Assembly (NCBI RefSeq): GCF_965208555.1
Contig: NZ_OZ242342.1
Coordinates: 2,914,001-2,978,000, forward strand
DNA length: 64,000 bases
Reading direction: 5' to 3'
Source of the DNA: Poriferisodalis sp965208555
Lineage (GTDB): Bacteria > Actinomycetota > Acidimicrobiia > Acidimicrobiales > Poriferisodalaceae
Under the pieces are notes generated by a model. The model ran no database searches. It was given only the letters and a program-made list of their open reading frames with translations, and was not told where the DNA came from. Of this stretch, positions 9,099 through 17,776 are shown in pieces. The translations under genes were made by a program, and so were the position numbers. Positions within the stretch are counted from its first letter, which is position 1, and the number at the start of each line of letters is the position of its first letter.

Positions 9099-10166
9099 GT
9101 GCGAATCGGAGTGCTCACCGGCGGCGGCGACTGCGCGGGACTGAACGCGGCGATCCGGGGAGTCGTGCGAGCGGCCGGCCACGAGTTGGACCGCAGCGTC
9201 ATTGGCTACCGGCGCGGCTGGAACGGCGTACTCGACGGAGACAGCGTAAAGCTCGATTCCGAGGCGATGCGAGGCGCACTGCCGCGCGGGGGCACGATGC
9301 TCGGAACGTCTCGCAGCAGCCGCCGGCTGGAGACCGAGGGTGCGGCGCCGCTGGTAGCGCAGCTCGAGCGAGACGGCGTAGATGCACTGGTGACGATCGG
9401 CGGCGACGGCACGCTGATTGCGGCTGGGCGGCTCTCGGACGCCGGGTTTCCGGTGATCGCAGTCCCCAAGACGATCGACAACGACGTGCATGGAACCGAT
9501 GTCTGCATCGGCTTCGACACCGCGCTGGGAGTCGCCACCGAGGCGGTCGACCGGCTTCATACCACCGCCGAGTCACACAACCGGATCATGGTGCTCGAGG
9601 TGATGGGTCGCCAAGCCGGCCACATCGCGGCCGGTGCGGGCATCGCCGGGGGCGCTGCGGCGATCCTGGTTCCCGAGGCACCGTTCAACATCGACGCGAT
9701 TGCCGAGCGCCTCATCGCACGGCATCACCGCGACCGCAACGCGTCCATCGTGGTGGTCGCGGAGGGCGCCATTCCCGACGGCAGCGTCGAGGCGCCCGAC
9801 ACAGGCACCGACGAATGGGGCAACCGGATCCTCGATGGCATGGGGCAGTTCGTCGGCGACCTGCTTGCCGAGCGCACCGGCTTCGAGACACGCACGACCG
9901 TGCTCGGCTACATCCAGCGTGGCGGCCCGCCGACACCGGCCGACCGGCTGCTGGGCAGCCGGCTCGGGGCTCGCGCCGTCGAGGTGCTCATGGAGGGCAC
10001 TTCGGGGTGCATGGTGGGCGTCCACTCGACGGGCATCGCGGTGCCGCCCCTCGCCGAGGTCGCAGGCCGCACCCGCTATCTCAGCGAGGACCAGCTGGAG
10101 CTGCTGGACCTCATCTCCACCGCGCCGGTGCTGACACCCCTGCATACATCACGGCGCTGGTTCTGA
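9099..10166 (+). CDS. pfkA: 6-phosphofructokinase (group III, probably ATP-dependent)
   Basis: 355 residues. Catalyses phosphorylation of fructose 6-phosphate to fructose 1,6-bisphosphate in glycolysis. The N-terminus MRIGVLTGGGDCAGLNAAIRG is the nucleotide-binding signature. GGDGT puts Gly at residue 104, as in ATP-dependent enzymes, while PKTIDND puts Lys at residue 124, as in PPi enzymes. The Gly104/Lys124 combination is known from actinobacterial group III enzymes, which mostly use ATP. MGRQAGHIA and YIQRGGPP are the other substrate-binding motifs. The GTG start is the only one that keeps the N-terminal motif. The catalytic class is inferred from two residues. Confidence 0.93.
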   Translation: MRIGVLTGGGDCAGLNAAIRGVVRAAGHELDRSVIGYRRGWNGVLDGDSVKLDSEAMRGALPRGGTMLGTSRSSRRLETEGAAPLVAQLERDGVDALVTIGGDGTLIAAGRLSDAGFPVIAVPKTIDNDVHGTDVCIGFDTALGVATEAVDRLHTTAESHNRIMVLEVMGRQAGHIAAGAGIAGGAAAILVPEAPFNIDAIAERLIARHHRDRNASIVVVAEGAIPDGSVEAPDTGTDEWGNRILDGMGQFVGDLLAERTGFETRTTVLGYIQRGGPPTPADRLLGSRLGARAVEVLMEGTSGCMVGVHSTGIAVPPLAEVAGRTRYLSEDQLELLDLISTAPVLTPLHTSRRWF

Positions 10167-10221
10167 GGCCGGCCTGAAGACTGGCCGTCCGGCGCCGCAC
10201 GGTAGGGTGACGACGACAACA

Positions 10222-10310
10222 CATACCGGGGAGCCCGTGGGGCTGAGAGGGCGGCAGCAGCGCTGTCGCCGACCCGAGAACCTGATCTGGGTAATGCCAG
10301 CGGAGGAAGC
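10222..10310 (+). promoter_or_regulatory. TPP riboswitch (THI element)
   Basis: The leader contains the hallmark GGGGCTGAGAGG (10238-10249), then CCTGATCTGG and AATGCCAGCG, in the order and spacing of the thiamine pyrophosphate aptamer, with a variable GC-rich stem between them. The ribosome binding site GGAGG (10302-10306) lies at the 3' edge of the aptamer, six bases before the thiB start codon. Control is therefore most likely translational: TPP binding would hide the Shine-Dalgarno sequence. No separate terminator hairpin is seen between aptamer and start codon. The exact aptamer ends are approximate. Confidence 0.93.
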
Positions 10311-10312
10311 TC

Positions 10313-11443
10313 ATGACCACCCACCGAGTGCGCAGGCCGTACCGTCTCGCTGCCGCCGTCGCCGCAGCGATGCTGCTCGTCGCAGCGTGCGGCGACGGCG
10401 ACGTTCCCGAGACCGACATCCCGGCGCCGCCACCCGAAACGGAGACCCCATCACGGGACGCAGCAGCCGCTCCTGCCACGACCGAGCCGTCGATCGAGGG
10501 CACCACGGTCACGCTGATCACCCACGACTCGTTCAACCTGTCCGAAGGGACGCTGGCCGAGTTCACGGCCCAGACCGGCGTCACCGTCGAGCTGCTCGAA
10601 GTCGGTGACGCCGGCACGCTCGTGGCCGAAGCCATCCTCACCAAGGATGCGCCGCTGGGCGATGTGCTGTTCGGCATCGACAACACGTTCCTGCAGCGCG
10701 GCCTCGACGCCGGCATCTTCGAGCGCTATGAATCGCCTGCGCTCGCCGGCGTGCCCGAAGATCTGCAGATCGATGCGCGCCATCGGGTCACCCCCGTGGA
10801 CTACGGCGATGTGTGCGTGAACTACTGGAAGGACGCGGTGCCGTGGGAGCCCGTGACCCTCGACGAGCTGACGTTCCCCGAGTTCGCCGACCAGTTGGTG
10901 GTGCAGCATCCCGAGACCTCCTCGCCGGGACTGGCTTTCCTGCTCGCCACCATTGCCGCCTTCGGCGACGGCTGGGAGCTGTACTGGGAGGATCTGCGAA
11001 ACAACGGCGTGACCGTCACCGCCGGCTGGGAGGACGCCTACTACGGCGAGTTCATCTCGGGCGGCGGCGACCGTTCAATGGTCGTGTCGTACGCCTCGAG
11101 CCCGCCCGCCGAGGTGATCTACGCAGACCCGCCGACCGATACAGCGCCCACTGGCGTCATCACCGAGTCGTGCTACCGCCAGATCGAATTCGCTGGGATT
11201 CTGTCAGGCACCGACAACGAGGCCGGTGCGCAGGCGCTCATCGATTTCATGCTGAGCGAGACATGGCAGAACGATGTTCCGCTCAACATGTTCGTGTACC
11301 CCGTCATCGAGAGTGCGACGCTCCCACCCGAGTTTGTCGAGCACACTGCAGTGCCCCAGGATCCGCTGATGCTCGACCCAGCCGAGATCGAAGCGAACCG
11401 CGATGCGTGGACCGAGCGCTGGGTGGAGATCGTGCTGCGCTGA
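10313..11443 (+). CDS. thiB: Thiamine ABC transporter substrate-binding lipoprotein
   Basis: 376 residues. The signal peptide ends in a lipobox (LLVAACGDGD, Cys about residue 27), so it is anchored on the outer face of the membrane. After a Pro/Glu/Ala-rich linker comes the periplasmic-binding fold typical of ThiB/TbpA: VTLITHDSFNLSEG, VELLEVGDAGTLVAEAIL, GDVLFGIDNTFLQRGLDAGIF and FNYW-like VCVNYWKD. Placement directly behind a TPP riboswitch supports thiamine or a thiamine precursor as ligand. The ATG has a strong GGAGG site inside the riboswitch. thiP follows 28 bases downstream. Confidence in thiamine as ligand is high because of the riboswitch. Confidence 0.92.
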   Translation: MTTHRVRRPYRLAAAVAAAMLLVAACGDGDVPETDIPAPPPETETPSRDAAAAPATTEPSIEGTTVTLITHDSFNLSEGTLAEFTAQTGVTVELLEVGDAGTLVAEAILTKDAPLGDVLFGIDNTFLQRGLDAGIFERYESPALAGVPEDLQIDARHRVTPVDYGDVCVNYWKDAVPWEPVTLDELTFPEFADQLVVQHPETSSPGLAFLLATIAAFGDGWELYWEDLRNNGVTVTAGWEDAYYGEFISGGGDRSMVVSYASSPPAEVIYADPPTDTAPTGVITESCYRQIEFAGILSGTDNEAGAQALIDFMLSETWQNDVPLNMFVYPVIESATLPPEFVEHTAVPQDPLMLDPAEIEANRDAWTERWVEIVLR

Positions 11444-11471
11444 GCGCACTGCGCGCCCACAGGCCGAGCCG

Positions 11472-13136
11472 ATGGGCGATGTGACCCGGGGAGTGAGCCG
11501 GCCGCTGCGGCGGCATCCGGCGATGGCGCCGGTCGGCTGGGCGCTCGCCGCCGCGGGGCCGCTCGCCTTCGTGGCGGTGTTCTTCGCCTACCCGGTGCTC
11601 ACTGTGGTGGCCGATGGCCTCCGCAGTCTCGGCGATGTGCTGGGTCGCTCGGCGATTCGCGGTGTGCTGTGGTTCACGGTCTGGCAGGCCGTGGCCTCCA
11701 CGGCGCTCACGCTTGCCGTCGGCATTCCCGCTGCGGCAGCGCTGGCGCGGCTGCGGCCGAGGACGCGGCGGGTCGTCCGTGCGGTCATCACGGTTCCTTT
11801 TGTGCTGCCGACAGTGGTCGTGGCCGGTGCCTTCGAAGCGGTCTTCGATCGATTCGGCCTCGATGGCGGAACCCTGTCCCTGCACCACACGGTGTGGGCG
11901 ATCCTGCTGGCACACGTCTTCTTCAACTACGCCGTGGTCGTGCGGACGGTGGGCTCGTGGTGGGCCGGTCTCGACGGCCGCAACGCGGACGCAGCAGCCG
12001 TGCTCGGCGCGACGCCGCTGCGTGCCTTCCGGCATGTGACCTGGCCCCTGTTGCGTCCAGCGATCGCAGCCTCGGCGGCGGTCACGTTCCTGTTCTCGTT
12101 CACCTCGTTCGGGGTGATCCTGATTCTCGGCGGCCCGACACGGGCGACGGTCGAAACCGAGATCTACCGCTACGCCATCACGCGGCTCGACTTCGCGACG
12201 GCCTCGGCGCTGGCGCTGTGCCAGCTTGTGGCCGTGGCGGCGCTGGTCGCGCTGGCGGGCGTGGCCGAGCGCTGGCGGGCGGTCGCCCGGCGTTCGCCCG
12301 GTCGGGCGGCGCCGCGCCCTCGCCGCGGCTTGATCGCGGTCAACGCGGCAGTGGCGTCGATCTTGCTGGGAGTGCCGATCATCACGCTGGTGGAGCGGGC
12401 GTTCGCGACCGGCGACGGCTATGGCGTGGCCAACTTCGCCGCACTCGCCGATCGAGTGCAGCTGCTGCCGACCACGGCGCTTGCCGCGCTGCGGCACTCG
12501 CTGGAGTACGCCGCGCTCGCGACCCTGATTGCCACGGCGGTCGGTGCATTGGCCTCATTTGTCGTGGTGGGAGGCCGGGCCCCCATCGCCGCACCGGCCC
12601 GGACCGGCTGGCTCCGGCGGCTCATGGACATCGGGTTGACGCTGCCGCTTGGCGTGTCCGCGGTGACCGTGGGGCTCGGCATGCTGCTGGCGCTGGACAC
12701 GCCGCCGCTGGCATTCCGCACCGCGTGGTGGATCATCCCCGTCGCCCACGCCCTGGTCGGGATGCCGTTCGTCGTCCGGACGCTGGTGCCGACGCTTCGT
12801 TCGATCGACGACCGGCTGCGTGAGGCAGCGTCGGTGCTCGGTGCGGGGCCGCTGCGCACCCGCCGCGAGGTCGACATGCCGATCGCATCACGGGCGGTCG
12901 TCGTGGGCGCTGCATTCGCCTTCGCCGTCTCGCTCGGCGAGTTCGGCGCCACGGCGTTCCTGCCCCGGCGACCCGACACGCTGACCGCGCCGCTGGCGCT
13001 GTTCCGCCTGCTCGGCACGCCGGGGGAGACCCTGCGGGGTCAGGCGATGGCGCTCGCCGTGGTGCTCATGGCCGCGACGGCCGCCTCGGTGCTGGTCATC
13101 GAGGGGCTGCGCCGCACCGACGAATCGCTCTTCTAG
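11472..13136 (+). CDS. thiP: Thiamine ABC transporter permease
   Basis: 554 residues with about 12 hydrophobic segments, arranged as two homologous permease halves in one chain, as in ThiP. Each half has an EAA-type loop contacting the ATPase (DAAAVLGATPLRAFRHVTWP near residue 180, and REAASVLGAGPLRTRREVDMP near residue 450). An upstream GTG/TTG extension overlapping thiB (from 11403) is possible, but ATG 11472 starts just before the first cytoplasmic segment. It is co-transcribed with thiB and so under the TPP riboswitch. No thiQ-like ATPase gene follows; a hairpin and an unrelated gene come next. The ATPase must be encoded elsewhere or shared. Confidence 0.92.
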   Translation: MGDVTRGVSRPLRRHPAMAPVGWALAAAGPLAFVAVFFAYPVLTVVADGLRSLGDVLGRSAIRGVLWFTVWQAVASTALTLAVGIPAAAALARLRPRTRRVVRAVITVPFVLPTVVVAGAFEAVFDRFGLDGGTLSLHHTVWAILLAHVFFNYAVVVRTVGSWWAGLDGRNADAAAVLGATPLRAFRHVTWPLLRPAIAASAAVTFLFSFTSFGVILILGGPTRATVETEIYRYAITRLDFATASALALCQLVAVAALVALAGVAERWRAVARRSPGRAAPRPRRGLIAVNAAVASILLGVPIITLVERAFATGDGYGVANFAALADRVQLLPTTALAALRHSLEYAALATLIATAVGALASFVVVGGRAPIAAPARTGWLRRLMDIGLTLPLGVSAVTVGLGMLLALDTPPLAFRTAWWIIPVAHALVGMPFVVRTLVPTLRSIDDRLREAASVLGAGPLRTRREVDMPIASRAVVVGAAFAFAVSLGEFGATAFLPRRPDTLTAPLALFRLLGTPGETLRGQAMALAVVLMAATAASVLVIEGLRRTDESLF

Positions 13137-13323
13137 ATCGCCTGGCGCTGGGAACGCTGTTTGTCGGCAGGATGATCGAGTCCGTTCGGGAAGGCGAGAA
13201 ACAAACGCCGTGGCGACGTACAGCGAGTCGCAATACCTTGATCCCATGCAGTCAGTCGCAGGTTGTGCGGATCATCAACGTCGGCTGTGCCTGCCAGCGG
13301 CTCCAAGACTCGTATACGTCAAA

Positions 13324-13355
13324 GGGGAGGAGCGGCCCGAAGGCGGCTCCTCCCC
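13324..13355 (+). terminator. Terminator-like hairpin after the thiamine operon
   Basis: The arms GGGGAGGAGC (13324-13333) and GCTCCTCCCC (13346-13355) pair perfectly over 10 bp. An inner GCC/GGC stem sits on a CGAA loop after one G-G mismatch. No T-run follows (GTCTAG), so the hairpin is either a weak terminator or an mRNA 3'-end stabiliser for thiBP. The 190 bases between thiP and the hairpin show no gene. Confidence 0.5.
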
Positions 13356-13394
13356 GTCTAGCCCTTGACCGACGCGGGATGCATCGAGGTCTGC

Positions 13395-15017
13395 ATGAAC
13401 CATACATCGAGTGGCGCCGGGAACCAAGTCTCTGAACTCGAGAAGGTTCGACTGGTCGCTGACCGCATTCGTGAATTCTGCAATCACAAGGCACTGTGGC
13501 ACCGTCGCCTGTGGAACGTCGGAACCGTGCTCTGTCTCCGCGAAGTCGTTGAGTATGCCGAATCGTGCATCGACGGCAGGTCGCCCAACACTGAGGGCCT
13601 CCGCTATGTGATTGAAGCAGGGCGGCGTGAGGTCAAGCGGGATCCAGGAGTTGCCCACTTGGCCGCACAAGTCGAGCGCAGCTTCGTGGAACTCGACAAG
13701 AAGTCGACCAAAGAGGTGAAGCCGGCACCGGCTCAACGACTTCGGGAGCTCGTTCGACGCGCAGAGTCCGAATACTGCGCGGCGTGGAGCGGTACCCAAC
13801 GGCGGCCTGCGGTCGAGTTCATGTCGCGAGCAGTTGCAGCGCACTTGCTCGACAGCGGTCTCAGTGCAGACCATCTCCACCGCTGGCTGCGTCGGCGCGC
13901 CGCAGAATTCAAGTCTGTCGCGGAACTTCTTCAGGCGGTAGAGGAGATGTCCGTCGAGATGCCTGAGAGGCGCTTTGACGTATTCGTTCCAAGCTCCGCT
14001 CCCTTCAGGAAACCGCAGACTTCGGCCAGTCACGTCACGTGGCTCGACAGCAGCAGGGCTGCCGAATGGCTACAGAACCAAATCCCATACCAAGAACGCC
14101 GTCGGCACAACGGCGGATTCGTCGTGAGCGTCACCACGCGAGATCCTTGGTCCGCGGTCGCTGCGGCGCGAGCGACGGTTGCTCGCGCCGCCTCCCGGGC
14201 GAGAGTTGCTCGAATGCACGGGCAGGACGTGAAGGTTGAGGGGTGGGCCTGCGTGGCGGGCAGCAGGCAAGAGTTCGGGATGCGTCCCTTGTACCGTCCG
14301 CTCGAGATCGGCAGTCTCGACCGTCAGGACGCCGTTTATCGATTTGACGGCGCAATAGCACCAGAAGTTGACGACGCACTGGAGCTGGCGTCGTACATGG
14401 CGTCGCCCGGCTCTGGTGCCGCCATCACAGGTGGCTGGTCGGCCGTTGAGAGTTTGCTGCTGCGACCCGGTGAGAGCGGGCGCTACCGAGCCGCCGATCG
14501 AATGGCGTCTCTGGTCGCATGCTCGTTGCCGCGAGCCGAGATGACAACGCTTGCCTATCGACACATCGAGTCAACGGAAGACGACCTCGCCCGAGAGCTT
14601 GATGGAGTCTCAACCAATTTCGCAAAGGTGCAAATTGTGGAGAAGCACCTCAGGTCGGGACGCCGCCTGGTACTGGAGCATCATGCGGACGTTGCAGCCC
14701 AGGAGCGAATTCTTGCGATCATCCGGGATCCAGCTGCACAGCTCGGAAAGCTGCGACGCTTCGTCGCTGAGTCGCTTCGTCGCCTGTACAACCAGCGGAA
14801 CATCGTCGCGCACTCAGGATCATTCAGGTCTGCGGCGTTGGAGGCGACCACCCGAACAGCGTTCTCATTAGTCGGCGCAGGACTCGATCGTGTCGTCCAC
14901 GAGCAGTTGAGCCGAGGCGAAACGGCGACTCCGCTGCAGCTTGTCGCGAGGGCGGAGAATGAACTGAACCTCGCTGGATCGGCAGGCGGCCGGCCCCTGA
15001 GCTCACTGCTCGAATAG
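13395..15017 (+). CDS. Orphan protein with C-terminal HEPN-like RNIVAH motif
   Basis: 540 residues from ATG 13395, which has a GAGG site six bases upstream; a TTG at 13365 would add ten residues. I do not recognise the N-terminal 300 residues, which are charged and mostly helical in character, with no membrane segment. The C-terminal third contains LRRLYNQRNIVAHSGSF, in which Arg468 and His473 form the RxxxxH motif of HEPN nucleases and Apea-like HEPN domains. It is preceded by long helical stretches with ERILAIIRDPAAQLGKLRRF, as expected for that fold. HEPN proteins are frequent RNases in defence and toxin systems. Codon choice is less GC-extreme than in neighbours, suggesting acquisition. 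It has no partner gene: upstream is a hairpin and downstream a convergent gene. Function is unproven. Confidence 0.6.
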   Translation: MNHTSSGAGNQVSELEKVRLVADRIREFCNHKALWHRRLWNVGTVLCLREVVEYAESCIDGRSPNTEGLRYVIEAGRREVKRDPGVAHLAAQVERSFVELDKKSTKEVKPAPAQRLRELVRRAESEYCAAWSGTQRRPAVEFMSRAVAAHLLDSGLSADHLHRWLRRRAAEFKSVAELLQAVEEMSVEMPERRFDVFVPSSAPFRKPQTSASHVTWLDSSRAAEWLQNQIPYQERRRHNGGFVVSVTTRDPWSAVAAARATVARAASRARVARMHGQDVKVEGWACVAGSRQEFGMRPLYRPLEIGSLDRQDAVYRFDGAIAPEVDDALELASYMASPGSGAAITGGWSAVESLLLRPGESGRYRAADRMASLVACSLPRAEMTTLAYRHIESTEDDLARELDGVSTNFAKVQIVEKHLRSGRRLVLEHHADVAAQERILAIIRDPAAQLGKLRRFVAESLRRLYNQRNIVAHSGSFRSAALEATTRTAFSLVGAGLDRVVHEQLSRGETATPLQLVARAENELNLAGSAGGRPLSSLLE

Positions 15018-15061
15018 CTGATTTCTGCGGGAGATCGTCAGCGCGCGTCGACGGTCGCTCG

Positions 15062-15076
15062 CGTCAGCAGCTGACG
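15062..15076. repeat. 15-bp perfect palindrome in the gap after the HEPN-like gene
   Basis: CGTCAGC-A-GCTGACG reads the same on both strands around a single central base. The one-base centre makes an RNA hairpin unlikely, so a protein-binding site is the better guess. It lies between two convergent genes, where nothing else is visible. Confidence 0.3.
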
Positions 15077-15144
15077 GAGACGAACCTCAGTGGTTGGGGC
15101 CCTTCGCCAGAGCGGCACTGGCCTGAGATGACCATTGCCAAGTG

Positions 15145-15534
15145 CTAGGCCTGCTTCCAGAGCCGGTGTCCCTCGGTCCACAGCAGGATCGGCAACGCGG
15201 TGTCGATCAGGTGCCAGATCGTGAAGTTGTCACCGCCGTCCACCATGGCGCGAAACCAATTCGGGACGAAAGCGATCGTCACAGCGACAGCGAAGATGAA
15301 CATGGCCTTCGCGCTGCGATCGTTGGGGCCGGCCGCCGCCCGCCGCTGCCACGTGGTGATCAGCACCAGCGCCAGAGCGGCCGCCATGAACCAGTCCAAG
15401 ACAGTCCAGACATCGAGGTTCGCAGGATCGTCCGGGCCGTCGCCGGGGCCATAGAAGGGGAAGGCAAAGAAGTTGACCACGACGGCGGCGGCAACCAGCT
15501 TGAGATATACCGCTACGGGCTTTGCGAAGATCAT
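15145..15534 (-). CDS. Small integral membrane protein, function unknown
   Basis: 129 residues from the ATG at 15534, which has an AAGGAG site nine bases upstream. A GTG at 15591 overlapping the upstream gene's stop as GTGA would add 19 residues and couple translation. Four hydrophobic segments are visible: VYLKLVAAAVVVNFFAF, VLDWFMAAALALVLITTW, AMFIFAVAVTIAFVPNW and LIDTALPILLWTEG. This looks like a compact four-helix membrane protein. It follows the acetoacetyl-CoA synthetase gene on the same strand and is probably co-transcribed. I do not recognise the family. Confidence 0.65.
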   Translation of the reverse strand: MIFAKPVAVYLKLVAAAVVVNFFAFPFYGPGDGPDDPANLDVWTVLDWFMAAALALVLITTWQRRAAAGPNDRSAKAMFIFAVAVTIAFVPNWFRAMVDGGDNFTIWHLIDTALPILLWTEGHRLWKQA

Positions 15535-15587
15535 GTGTCGGCTCTCCTTCGGCGGGGCATGCGGGTCCACCGCCATGCTGGACGCCG

Positions 15588-17678
15588 TCACGCCTCCAGT
15601 GCGGGATGGTCGGCGAAGTGGGCGAGCGCGGCGGGATCGTCGATGGCTTCGACGTTGGCCACCGGACGGCCCTCGACGACATCTCGAACCGCCAGCTCCA
15701 CGAGCTTTCCCGAACGGGTGCGGGGAATCGCCGGCACTTGAGCGATCACTGAGGGCACATGCCGGGGCGACGCTCCTGAGCGGATCTGCGAGCGGATCCT
15801 GCCGGTGAGCTCGTCATCGAGCGACAAGCCGTCACGCAGCTTCACGAACAGCACGACCCGGGTGTCGGTGCTGGCCGGAGCTTGGCCGCCTGCAGGCACC
15901 CGCTGGCCGATGACCACGCTCTCGAGCACCTCGTCGATGCGGTCGACCTGGCGGTAGATCTCTGCAGTGCCGATGCGGACCCCGCCGGGATTCAGCGTGG
16001 CGTCGGATCGCCCGCTGATGATCATGCCGCCGCTCGGCGTCCACTCGGCGAAGTCGCCGTGATGCCACACGCCCTCGAAACGCTCGAAGTATGCGGACCG
16101 ATAGCGGGCGTCGCCCGGGTCGTCCCAGAACTGCAGCGGCATGGACACGAACGCGTTGCGGCACACCAGCTCGCCCTGCGTGCCGGCACCCAGCGAGTCG
16201 CCACTCGAGCCGGCCACGTCGACGTCGAGGCCCAGCGCGGGCGCCTGGATCTCGCCGCGGCGGACCGGTCCCGTCGGATCGCCGATCACGAAGCCGCCGC
16301 AGATGTCGGTGCCGCCCGAGAACGAGGCCAGGTGAACATCGGTCTTCACCTGCTCGTACACCCAGTCGAAGCCCTCGGGTGCCAAGGGTGAACCCGTCGA
16401 GGAAATGGTGCGCACGGTGTCGAGCGCATGGGTCTGCGCGGGCTGCAGGCCCGCCTTCATGGCACCTTCGATGAACTTGGCGCTGACACCGAACAGCGTG
16501 ACGCCCCAGCGGTCGGCCACGTCGAAAAGCTGCGCGGGACCGGGATGGAACGGCGAGCCGTCGTACAGCACCAGCGATGCGCTGCTGGCCAGCCCGGCGA
16601 CGAGCCAATTCCACATCATCCAGCCCGTGGTGGTGAAGTACATGACGCGATCACCGGGACGGACGTCGAAGTGCAGGCGCTGCTCGCACCAGAGCTTCAG
16701 CAGCGCGCCGCCGGCCCGGTGAACGATGCACTTCGGCTTGCCCGTGGTGCCTGACGAATACAGGATGTATACCGGCTGGTCGAAGCCGAGCCGTTCGAAT
16801 GTCAGGTCGTCGCCGGTTGCGGTGCGGTGAGGCGCCAGCCAGTCGGCCCACGACGTCGACGACCCCGGCACGTCACCGGTGGCGGCGGGTGCGCTGCGGT
16901 CGTACGGAGCGACGACCAGTCGCCGAAGCGAGGCGCCCGAACTTGCCAGGCTGGCGGCCACCTCGGCCGCCTTGCCGGCCGTGTGATGGCGCAGGCCGTT
17001 GTAGTAGTAGCCGTCCACGGCGACCATGACGGTCGGGGAGATCTGGCCGAAACGGTCGAGGACACCGTCGATGCCGAAGTCCGGGCTGACCGACGAGTAC
17101 ACGGCGCCCAGTGACGCCGTGGCCAGAAAAACGATGAGCGCCTCGGGGCCGTTGGGGAGCATCGTGGCGACCCGGTCGCCCACGCCGACACCGTCAGCAG
17201 CCAGCGCTCGCTGGCACGCCGCCACTTCTGCCCGCAGCTCGCCGTGCGTCATGGTCAGCTGCGCTGCGTCCTCGCCGATGAAGACCAGGGCCGTGTCGCC
17301 GGCTTGCGGTCCGCCGGCGGCGACGGGCCGCAGGTAGTTCTCGGCGATGTTCAGGCTGGAGCCTGCGAAGAACTCCAACGCCGGACCTGGCGTCGCGCCG
17401 CCTCCAGCCGTTGAGGCAGCATCGCCCGACGGAGGCGGGACGAACTCCGGGCCGAGCTCGCCGATGCCGTCACAGAAGTCCCACACGGCGCGCCAGAACG
17501 CTCCCGGATGCTGCACAGACCATGCGTGCAGATCCGCGTAGGCATGCTCGTCGAATCCGATTCCCACCTGCTCGGCGAACTGCCAGAGCTGGGTCGACGC
17601 ACGTCGCCGGGCATCGGGCTGCCACAGCACGCGTGCATCGGCGACCGCGGAGTTCTCGCTGTCTGCTGAGCTGCTCAT
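15588..17678 (-). CDS. Acetoacetyl-CoA synthetase (acyl-adenylate-forming ligase)
   Basis: 696 residues, longer than acetyl-CoA synthetases and in the range of acetoacetyl-CoA synthetases, which activate acetoacetate with ATP and CoA. The phosphate-binding loop YSSGTTGKPKCIVHRAGG is near residue 300. YFTTTGWMMWNW and SGGTDICGGF are characteristic of this subfamily. SGRSDATLNPGGVRIGTAEIY is near 556, and the C-terminal RSGKLVELAVRDV near 650 carries the expected catalytic Lys. ATG 17678 is preferred to an upstream in-frame TTG at 17687. It is divergent from the TIGR03084-like gene. The substrate is inferred from subfamily motifs; a related short-chain acid is possible. Confidence 0.88.
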   Translation of the reverse strand: MSSSADSENSAVADARVLWQPDARRRASTQLWQFAEQVGIGFDEHAYADLHAWSVQHPGAFWRAVWDFCDGIGELGPEFVPPPSGDAASTAGGGATPGPALEFFAGSSLNIAENYLRPVAAGGPQAGDTALVFIGEDAAQLTMTHGELRAEVAACQRALAADGVGVGDRVATMLPNGPEALIVFLATASLGAVYSSVSPDFGIDGVLDRFGQISPTVMVAVDGYYYNGLRHHTAGKAAEVAASLASSGASLRRLVVAPYDRSAPAATGDVPGSSTSWADWLAPHRTATGDDLTFERLGFDQPVYILYSSGTTGKPKCIVHRAGGALLKLWCEQRLHFDVRPGDRVMYFTTTGWMMWNWLVAGLASSASLVLYDGSPFHPGPAQLFDVADRWGVTLFGVSAKFIEGAMKAGLQPAQTHALDTVRTISSTGSPLAPEGFDWVYEQVKTDVHLASFSGGTDICGGFVIGDPTGPVRRGEIQAPALGLDVDVAGSSGDSLGAGTQGELVCRNAFVSMPLQFWDDPGDARYRSAYFERFEGVWHHGDFAEWTPSGGMIISGRSDATLNPGGVRIGTAEIYRQVDRIDEVLESVVIGQRVPAGGQAPASTDTRVVLFVKLRDGLSLDDELTGRIRSQIRSGASPRHVPSVIAQVPAIPRTRSGKLVELAVRDVVEGRPVANVEAIDDPAALAHFADHPALEA

Positions 17679-17776
17679 CGAGCGCAAGATAGTCAGCCGC
17701 TGTCACGTCCTCCGCTTCGATGGGCGAGCTGGCAACCACGGAATCGCCCCGAGGCGTGCGGGTAGTGTCCCCACCC

